From contig BQMF02000422.1 in the NCBI GenBank assembly GCA_027922465.2, positions 248,001-312,000 on the forward strand: 64,000 bases of DNA, in the 5' to 3' direction. The position numbers and the translations under genes were made by a program. The DNA is from Turritopsis dohrnii (taxonomy: Eukaryota > Cnidaria > Hydrozoa > Anthoathecata > Oceaniidae). The notes beneath the pieces were generated by a model. It worked only from the letters and a program-made list of their open reading frames with translations. It was not told the origin of the DNA and searched no databases. Below are positions 56,698-64,000 of this stretch, piece after piece; the first letter of the stretch is position 1; each line of letters opens with the position of its first letter.

Positions 56698-56850
56698 TAA
56701 TTTTACTAAACAATGTTAGCCTTTTTTCTCACAAATTAATGCAATCCTTGCCTAAACACAAATATATTGAGGAATATAAAATATATTGAGTGATCTGACA
56801 CACCCACTCCTCAAACATTATATTATTTACGTTTTCAAAACCCAAATTAC

Positions 56851-57043
56851 CTTAGCATGCCATTCAAGACCATCAATTCCATACCAATAAAGAACTTCTT
56901 CTAATGGTTCAATATCTCTTTTAGCAAACAAACATGGACACGGTTTGCCATCAATTACAAGCTTTTTCATCTGAGCATTTGGGAAATATTTTGAATCATT
57001 AACCAAGCGCCCTAAACTACCGTTGTCTTCAGTTGCATCAATT
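56851..57043 (-). CDS. SET domain exon 2 (KMT5A-like)
   Basis: 193 bp, acceptor TTTTTTTTCAG, donor AAG|GTAATT. It reads IDATEDNGSLGRLVNDS, then a variable stretch, IDGKPCPCLFAKRDIEP and EEVLYWYG, the post-NHS half of a KMT5A/SET8-type SET domain. The canonical NHS of the cofactor pocket is NDS here and the YDYG is YWYG. These changes may weaken or abolish methylation. The exon joins the previous one as TAT GT|A ATT. Confidence 0.8.
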
Positions 57044-57878
57044 CTGAAAAAAAAACATAATCATTAATGCATAATGAATACAATGAATGAATTATTTAAA
57101 CAAATACCAAATTATGAATTATCATGTTTTTCATTAAAAATTCCAATTTAGATCTAGACAGTTTCGTATACAATAACATTTTGTTAAAGGAGAATTAATG
57201 TCAAAAAACAACTTTGGCTAGAATAAAACTTGTACAAATATAATGACTTTTTCCAAATTCGTCAAAAAAAAATATTTTGCTCTAAATAAGTATTTTAAGT
57301 TATGCCTCACAACTAACCATTATTACAAATGATGTGACATGACATAATGTATATCTTTTTAAAAGTTCATATGGACTGAGACAGATAGCAGCAGTGAAAG
57401 TTCATCCTGTACGAACTGAACGAAAGTATACTATTTATACTAAGACGTAGCAGCATTAGCGAATCATTTCAGAAAACATATAGTTTCATTATTTGTACTT
57501 ACCCGAAGATTTATTCATCCCTGCATAATGACAGAATATGTGTGTCTCACATTACATTAGTTTATTCGCAAGTCATAGTAGTACAGACAGGCCTTTGAGC
57601 CACGTGTTGCCACACAAAGAACTGGTGTTCTATTTTAGGCAAAAAGGAACTTGTAGAGTAGAAACATTTTTTTTACTTCTTATGTTAGAATATTATAATT
57701 ACGTGGTGTCTTAAAATTTATCTTCTGAAACTCAACACATAATACAACATGAACTCACAAATAACTTTTTTGTTTCTCTTATGTTTAAAAACAATTAAAA
57801 CACACATAAATTTTGACGTTAGTTCTCCTTTAAGTAAAAGTAATTTCGTAACATAAACTGATCCGTTATTAAACTCAC
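57044..57878 (-). other. Intron between the two SET exons
   Basis: AT-rich, no repeats or frames of note. Bounded by GTGAGT at the donor and a poly-T tract before CAG at the acceptor. Confidence 0.6.
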
Positions 57879-58035
57879 ACATATTTTTGATCAATTTCAT
57901 ATACATAACTGCCAGCACCCTGAAGTGAATACTGATCATTAAAACACTCCATATCAGATCTTGTTCGTAAAACTCCCTTGTATGCCAACAAAAAATCATT
58001 TTTGTAAAACTTTTTTGTTGTAAAAACACCCCAAC
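57879..58035 (-). CDS. SET domain exon 1 (KMT5A-like)
   Basis: 157 bp, acceptor TTGTTTAG, donor TATGT|GTGAGT. It reads GWGVFTTKKFYKNDFLLAYK, then GVLRTRSDMECF and GSYVYEIDQKY. This is the N-terminal half of a SET domain: G-x-GVF-(A/T)T then the DF(L/V)(L/V)EY-type strand. SET domains of this subfamily transfer methyl groups to histone H4 or other lysines. Confidence 0.8.
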
Positions 58036-58450
58036 CTAAACAACAATTAGGGTCAAAAAATTAGAAAGTTTAATACTCAAAAGCAGTTTCATAAAATATG
58101 CTGCAATTATCAAAATCTCAGAAACTCTCATAACAGATAAGGAGATTTTACCTATTGTTACCTTATTTATCCAGCATACAGTATATAATTATAATAATTA
58201 AAACCATTGATTTCAAGCTTCAGCCAAATTTCAAAAATAATACTTAAAGAACTACTAAAAATTATGATAGCTTAGGGAGTGCATGCAGCATATAATTACT
58301 TTTGATTAATGAAAGTATAAACATGATATACCAAAATCTCATAGCCTTATGTTTACATTGGCTCAATGTATCAACTCAAAATGATTAAGTTGAAGTTACA
58401 TAATAGAAGATTGACACTGGATAAATCATTGAAAAACCAAGTGTCACTAC

Positions 58451-58547
58451 CTTTATAGGAATCAATGTACTTCTTAATAAAGCCAGGAGGGTCAATACCA
58501 CTTTTGAATGCAGCATTAGCAATATCTACAGTTTCAAATCTTTTTCT
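58451..58547 (-). CDS. Pre-SET exon
   Basis: 97 bp, acceptor ACTTTATAG, donor AAAG|GTAGTG. It reads RKRFETVDIANAAF, then GIDPPGFIKKYIDSYK, running into GWGVF of the next exon. The region just before a KMT5A-like SET core. Confidence 0.7.
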
Positions 58548-58974
58548 CTATAAAGTAACCCATCATTTCAGCTTTCTTATAAAATGTTGTATGGTCCAGT
58601 ACAAAGACATATACATTAAAATAATAAAAACTTCTTTGTTGATGATGTCTGGTTGTCAATGCTAGTGTAAACTTCAGTTGTATGACTGTTTCACTATTTC
58701 ATTTTTGCATCTCAATGTTTCAAACAAACACACATATATATATAAGGTTAAAGAGTCCATTGAATTGCCTTCAGGTTTCTCCATTTTTGCAGGAATGATC
58801 AATACAAGGATTTCAATGTTCTATTTACTCATGTACTGTGAAGAGTTTGTAACACTTGATATTACTGTTACAATAACAATTAAAAAGAAACTGCTTTCAA
58901 AAACTTTTGAAAACATTTTTAGCTACTATACATTTGAAGCACTTTTCATTAACAAGATTTTTACTTAAACTTAC

Positions 58975-59001
58975 TTTGCTCCTCCTAACTGGCTCCACTT
59001 T
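58975..59001 (-). CDS. 27-bp microexon
   Basis: KVEPVRRSK between acceptor TTCTTTTTAG and donor AAA|GTAAGT, phase 0 on both sides, joining in frame to the pre-SET exon. It is short, so support rests on the splice sites and phase. Exons further 5' were not found: 59220-59244 looks exon-like but its phase does not fit. Confidence 0.45.
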
Positions 59002-59256
59002 CTAAAAAGAAAAACCATATTAACATTTAACAAAGCTTGAAGAAATGAATAAAATTGAAGAACCTTTCTCAGTAGTACAGATAGCAGACTCCTAAATCAA
59101 TAGTATTTTCAAATATTGTTGAATTTTTTATAACTTTAACCATAACAATAAAAACACAAGGTTATATAGGTTATAGGATAGGTTATCAGATAAAATTACA
59201 TTATAGTCCATAATTTACCTGTTTCACTGCTACTATCAATGATCTGAATAATAATA

Positions 59257-60232
59257 TCTATATATTAATAGCCGATTCTCCGTCTGTTTGTTTGTTTGTT
59301 TGTCTGTCACGCAAAATGGTAGATTGAGTTGTGAGCGAAATTATTTCTTTTTTTGTGTGCGACGTGAGTTCGAAACAAATACACTGCAACCCCAATCGAA
59401 CGTGACATTTTTTGGCTGGTGAACCAATAGAGATAACGTTTTGTTTTTATTATTATTGTTAGTTTTATATTCCAAGGACCACCGTTGACTTGGCTTTGAA
59501 AACAATACATCAACTAAATACAAAGAAACTAACTGATTAAACATTTTGGACAAAAAGCAGCAGTGGCAGAACGTGGCAGCATGTTCGGTTTGCCAGTGTA
59601 TCCTAACGCTTTCGTGACTGTCTGAGACGGGTGAACTTTTTTTCGAGCAATCAAAATATTTAAAAACTGATAAAAAAAGAGAATCATGAAACAAAATATT
59701 TTTTTTTTGCTTTTGTCTTAATAGTTGTCTTAATTTCTTTTAATCTATTTTAATCTGATCGAACGTTTTCTATTCAATTCATTCATTTAGCACGTGCATT
59801 TTTTTCTACTCCCGTGTGATCTTTTTAAGAAGAAAAACCATTTTTTCACCTACTTCTGACAGCACCCATGTTAGAGCGCGTAAAACAAAAGCTAATAGTA
59901 AGTTGAAAAGTTTTTTCTCTCTGCGTTTTGAGTGTATTGTTAAACTGATATTTGATTGGTTTAAAATCGTAAATAAAAACCACGTGAAGTTCACGTTCGG
60001 AATGCATTGTGTAAAGCAAGAAAGTCTACTAACATTTTAAATGCGACCGCGACAATGAACGGCTGAGTTAAGAACATGCAAGATCTGAAACACCAGGAAC
60101 GTATCTCTCTTCACGTGCAAACGAGCTTTATTAAGCGATAAAGCCAGCAGCAAAAAGTGCAATAATTTGGAGCAGGTGGTGATACAACGCAAGCTGAACA
60201 TGGGCGGCGAGCGACGCCGCCTTGGCGGCTAG
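59257..60232 (+). mobile_element. Helitron-like non-autonomous element F, 976 bp
   Basis: Starts TCTATATATTAATAGCCG after A and ends CTAG before T (60229-60232). The 3' hairpin is G+C-rich (GGCGGCG 60203-60209 pairing with CGCCGCC 60215-60221), 7 bases before the CTAG. The 60170-60220 text (CATGGGCGGCGAGCGACGCC) is related to the internal GGCGTCGCTCGCC block of Helitrons A and B, so F is a distant member of the same group. GTTTGTTTGTTTGTCTGTC near the 5' end. No Rep gene. Confidence 0.7.
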
Positions 60233-60570
60233 TAATATACTAAATGTTATTAACTTCCTTCATTTTAACCTTCATCAGCTGAACTAACTTAAGTCAGAGT
60301 CTATGATTTTTGCTGGTAATCAAGATATGAAATAATGAAATAATTTATCACAGAATTTCTGAGTTTGAATCTAAATAAGTTACCCATTTGTGGTCTCAAG
60401 TGCGCATCTTCACTTCATGACTGCTTCTTAGAACAGGAAGAATATTATCATTGGAGTATAAATTTATATTGTAGCAACATCACCTCTACCCCATCAATCT
60501 TTAATCCACTCTACTCAGCACAAGAAACATCAAAGTTATCAACCAATTAACATGCCACTACTATGAGCTT

Positions 60571-60873
60571 TTGCGTTCTTCCCGGACACACGAACACATT
60601 ACGAACGCATGAAGAACGTATAAACGTTCTTCATTAGTCAATGAAGAACGCATATGAACGCATTGTGAACGCACGAGCGTTCTTGAAGAATGCATAAAGA
60701 ACGTCAAGATACTTTCATGTAATTTGTGAATGCATAATGAACGTATTGTGAACGCACAAACGTTCATGAAGAACAATTGAGCGTTCATGAAGAACGCTCG
60801 ATGGACGTTTTGCTTTTTATTAGAAGTTTATGTGTTCTTTATGCGTTCACAAGGCGTTCTTTATGCGTTCTTC
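60571..60873. repeat. Array of GAACG / CGTTC motifs
   Basis: About 20 occurrences of GAACGCAT, GAACGTA, ATGCGTTC and CGTTCTTC in both orientations, spaced 8-25 bases, in two groups separated by a short AT-rich gap. The array as a whole is imperfectly palindromic. No open frame of interest. Confidence 0.75.
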
Positions 60874-60880
60874 AATCTTA

Positions 60881-61483
60881 TCAGAAGTTTTTATAGTATT
60901 TTTTCAAAATAATGATTTATTTAGTTAATGATCAGCACACGTTGCTTTCTACGAGAAACTGTACAATTAGAAGCGTACAGCGCTTGCGTATCCGCATCAT
61001 TTTTCGCTCTATTTTTCTTGATTACTTAGGATGGTGTTTGTCTATAAAGTTATTTTGTTTGAAAGAGCAAGGCGACACACGATCATTTGACTGCAAATTT
61101 GTGGGGACGCACAAGTGTTGAAAAGAGAGAAACATTTTCCCAGTTCTATGGCAACTGTTGAGAAGATATTGAGAAAAAAATAATTGCTTTTATTTTTACT
61201 ATACCGTAAGCTTTCTCTTCTACATAATAAATAATAATAACAAATAACATCCTAACTTAATTTGGCACTTTGCGCTTGTTTACATGTGCTAATAAATGTT
61301 CAGGAAAACAATAAGCAGATATTTCATGGGGTTTTGTTGAATATATATTGAATATTACCAATAACACATTTTTAATTTTTTATTTCTTAACATGTGTATT
61401 CAAGAAACTGAAAACCAACAGGCATTGTAATGACTTTTCGAACGTCAAAATAGCGAGGTCATTGCAGTGTAATCATTGAATAT
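60881..61483. other. No recognisable gene
   Basis: AT-rich; a 69-codon plus reading (60912-61121) has no family signature. Confidence 0.4.
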
Positions 61484-62493
61484 TTAAAGAGTCTATTGAC
61501 GGATGAATACAATAGGACGTACAGCGGTTTTAATTCTTAACTTGTTTAATATTAAAACACAATGAGATCAATTTAGATTTTAAATTGGTAAATCGAGTTA
61601 ATAAAAACAAATCTTTCGACCAAGGAAGCTTTCGAGTCAAATGTGGCTTTTTTTTCTGAAAAACTGTTTCTTCATTGCCTTATTAATACACTTTACCTTG
61701 AACTTAAAACCTATATATTTGGTTTGTGGGGTTGATAATTCATCTGAGAAGCCTCAGAAATATGACTTACTCTCTAACAATTGTTGATTGCAAAGATATT
61801 GACGGATGAACGACTAGCGATTTATGTATTTCGGTTTTAACCAAGTTTTATTTGGTTGTTTTCTAAGAGTTAGAGTTAAATAATAAAAATGAGGAAGGTG
61901 ATTACCAATTAATTTAACTCAAAGCTTCATTTCAAAAAGAATAATACTAGGAAAATATCTATGAGTAAACGAGTTTTTACTTGAAATTGGTGATTGTATG
62001 AGGTGTTACGGTGTGGAAATGCACACATGTCCCAATGTTTTAAAGCCGAATAACTTCCTTTTTGTTGAATTTCAGACCAAAGCTCTGATCTGAATATATA
62101 TCTGAATATTAATCCGTGTGAAATTCTGCATAAAAAACATCAATAAAATATGAAAATGCAATAGTAATGGCAATTGCAATTGGTTGCGAGAAACCGTCGA
62201 ACAAGCAATCGTTGATGTTGATGAGGAACAGTTAAAGAAACAACAATTTCGATTACAGTTTCTCTCAATTTTGGAATACCTTTTAAATCTAGTCTCTTTT
62301 CTCACAAAGTTGTTTCGTTTGGAGATCTCAAAAATAAAAACAGCTGCAAAAGCAATTATGTACCTGCAGATTCGTTTTGTTAAACGTTTTACATAAAAGC
62401 ACCGAACACGTGTCTGCTAGTTTTGTTTTTAATTTTTGTTATGATCACGTGATCATAATATTTACAATTTTCATCCGTCAATAGACTCTTTAA
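61484..62493. mobile_element. TTAA-bounded non-autonomous element, 24-bp TIRs
   Basis: TTAAAGAGTCTATTGACGG begins a 24-bp arm (61484-61507) that is perfectly inverted at 62470-62493. The outer TTAA on both sides fits a TTAA target duplication, as in piggyBac or Kolobok elements. A third copy of ATTGACGGATGAA lies inside at 61799-61811. No transposase gene is visible in the 1010 bp. Confidence 0.8.
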
Positions 62494-62847
62494 CGACCGT
62501 GCCGTCATACGGAACATCAGAATTTATTGCTTTTGAAAATTGTTGACAGGCATATAATAATAGAAAACCATACATAGGTAGTTATTTTCACGAAATTATT
62601 ATCAGTTAAGTTAGAGAAGATCAGAAACAGTAGCCGATATACGTTTTATACTTCATTACACAGTGATTGTGGAATTATTTCAAAATTCATAATGTATGGT
62701 GGTTTTTGCATTAAATTCGGACTGCTTTCAATTGCCAAAATGTCGAGTTTATTTATTTTCTAAGGCCACCAGTCAACTCATGGTGATATGATGTCACAAA
62801 GTCGGATGCCGTATTTATGGAGATGCTTTAATGCTAGATATTCGTAA

Positions 62848-63175
62848 GCCATTCGTAGTTTAAGTTTGGTTTAATTGGAAACATTTCTAAAAAAATCATT
62901 GCGATGGAGTGCATTTCCTTAGAGCTATACATACAAATTCAAGGAAAATGCTCTTCGTCATAGTGTTTTTTTGACAACTTTGCCCGCTGGGTTAGTAAGG
63001 CGATATTTTTTAAGGACGCAATAAAACTTTTTGTCATTATGCAAAAAAAGGATAATAAAGCGACCGGAAATATTTTATAGAAGCACAATTTAAAAAAATA
63101 GAAAGCATCAAAAATATATTAAGTACGATCGACGTGTTGTGCAAGCCATTCGTAGTTTAAGTTTGGTTTAATTGA
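62848..63175. repeat. Direct repeat of a coding 3' end
   Basis: GCCATTCGTAGTTTAAGTTTGGTTTAATTG occurs at 62848-62877 and again at 63145-63174 (positions within two bases). The second copy encodes part of the last 20 codons of the transposase-like gene; the first lies in its downstream sequence. Confidence 0.8.
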
Positions 63176-64000
63176 GACCAACCATATCTTTCCATCGTCG
63201 ACAGCATAAACAAGTGTTGATCCAAGCAATTTACTGGAGCAGTAGTAGCTTTCTCCATATGATTGCACAAATGTCAGGCCGCTTTTTGAATCGATCTGGG
63301 TTATACATCTTTTTAAAAAATACACCTCATGTTCTCCGTAGCGATACAACTGCGTGATTTGTGCTACTTGATTACTATCCAGCGAAACAAAGTCAGTCAC
63401 TTTCGCTGTACCATCACCCAACGATGCAGAACTTAGAATCGCAACTTGATAGAAAGTTTCGTCTGCTGATAACACAGCCTTGATTTCATCAACATCTTTA
63501 TCGGAAAGGTTCACGAACGTTTCACGTTTTCGTTTTTTAGTCTCCTTTGAAATCTCTCCATGAGTCAGTAACGCCTTTTTTGCATTAACACAAATTTTGT
63601 TTTTGTCATCTTCGCAGTTAAATTTCTTTGACATGGTGCAATACACCACCCAATCTAATAACTATAACAAAAGTAACATTTATTGATTTATTGAAAATTT
63701 TGTCTTAGTTATCTGAAAACTTGAATAATATTTTTCTATTACCTGATAGGTCTCCATTACGCATCTTTCAGGATATGTTCTGTTAGTGCAACGTCTCGTT
63801 ATCCATGAATTCATCCTTTCCCAAGGATACATCCAAGAAGAGTACAGAGGACCGAATTTGTCTATATTGTCAACAAAGTGGTGCATGATATGCGTTGTAA
63901 TGTTGAACAAATATGTTGGAAAGTCGCGTTCCAGCAGCACCAGCGCAAGAGAAACATTTGATTTTAGTTCTTCAAGTTCGTCACGCTCGAACGATTCCTT
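63119..64000 (-). CDS. DUF4218-type transposase, 3' exons, runs off the window
   Basis: Exon 63661-63119 and an upstream exon from the window edge to 63743 flank an 81-bp intron (CAG|GTAATAG...TTGTTATAG). The upstream exon reads THIMHHFVDNIDKFGPLYSS, then WMYPWERMNSWI and RTYPERCVMETYQ, the core of the DUF4218 domain of CACTA/EnSpm-related transposases. The last exon has a Lys-rich segment (KETKKRKRE) and a beta-rich tail that could correspond to DUF4216, ending in TAA at 63119. The two exons join in phase 0. The copy may be intact but its 5' part is outside the window. Confidence 0.65.

Larger units (their letters stand above)
24843..59001 (-). pseudogene. SET + tyrosine-recombinase fusion gene (broken copy), 15 exons found
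   Basis: Assembled by eye from conserved blocks, GT/AG sites and phase. Exons (minus strand): 59001-58975, 58547-58451, 58035-57879, 57043-56851, 51179-51105, 47753-47682, 35229-35164, 34507-34442, 34282-34205, 33148-33071, 32627-32360, 31423-30420 continued at 27337-27087, 26985-26510, 26339-26259, 25069-24843. They total 3216 nt and every junction keeps phase, which strongly supports one transcript. Predicted order: KMT5A-like SET, basic linker, acidic repeats, two zinc fingers, tyrosine recombinase, Trp-containing tail. Broken by a Harbinger insertion and by a TAA at 26586-26588. The first exon(s) and promoter were not identified. Large introns hold most of the transposons between 32 and 57 kb. 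The function is unknown; SET domains methylate lysine and the recombinase part is probably derived from a Crypton. Confidence 0.7.

Noticed and set aside
59220..59244. Possible further 5' exon of the SET gene (IIDSSSET)
   Set aside because: Good splice-like borders but its length breaks the phase needed by the microexon at 58975-59001.

Overview
This window is animal nuclear DNA: AT-rich, with spliced genes that have short introns (about 70-150 bp inside the transposon genes), long repeat-filled introns, and a dense layer of transposable elements. The protein families present (Helentron-type Helitron, PIF/Harbinger with a MADF-BESS partner, hAT, Ty3-like gag-pol, tyrosine-recombinase genes) are those I associate with cnidarians such as hydrozoans. 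That attribution is a family-level impression and another aquatic invertebrate is possible. I saw no tRNA, rRNA, CRISPR array or prokaryotic operon.

Layout. 1-24 kb is a nest of transposons. A minus-strand transposase-like gene (81-375 and 4597-5867) is split by a 4.2-kb Helitron (A). Next come a foldback element, a decayed multicopy minus-strand gene (6990-9080), LINE remnants (9.2 and 12.9-14.2 kb), a DDE transposase remnant (about 15 kb), two more Helitrons (D, B) and a plus-strand Helentron (C, 18.4-23.1 kb). C keeps its HUH Rep and endonuclease, but a retrotransposon gag-protease fragment sits where its helicase should be.

24.8-59.0 kb, minus strand, is one large gene that I assembled exon by exon from splice sites and reading phase. 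From its 5' side it encodes a KMT5A-like SET domain, a basic linker, a tandem array of short acidic exons, two zinc fingers, a Crypton-like tyrosine-recombinase domain and a small Trp-containing C-terminal domain. The sixteen coding pieces (fifteen exons, one split by a transposon) add up to 3216 nt (1072 codons) with every junction in phase; the 5' end is not found. The gene is broken here: a complete 3.08-kb Harbinger transposon sits in the zinc-finger/recombinase exon (TAA target duplication), and there is one in-frame TAA in the next exon.

The introns of this gene hold a PD-(D/E)XK-like fragment, an apparently intact hAT transposon (52.9-56.7 kb) and a remarkable 9.3-kb virus-like retroelement (36.35-45.67 kb, minus). 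The retroelement encodes a coiled-coil protein, Gag, protease, reverse transcriptase, RNase H, a dUTPase followed by a second degenerate dUTPase-like domain, and a second RNase H-like domain. I recognise no integrase. Instead of ordinary LTRs it has 491-bp direct repeats (490/491 identical) that carry the end of pol plus a signal-peptide-like start. This looks like a terminally redundant copy of a circular or tandem genome.

59-64 kb contains another Helitron-like element, an array of GAACG motifs, a TTAA-bounded element with 24-bp terminal repeats, and the 3' end of a DUF4218-type transposase gene that runs off the window. The strongest candidates for something undescribed are the SET plus tyrosine-recombinase gene, the integrase-less retroelement, and the composite Helitrons.
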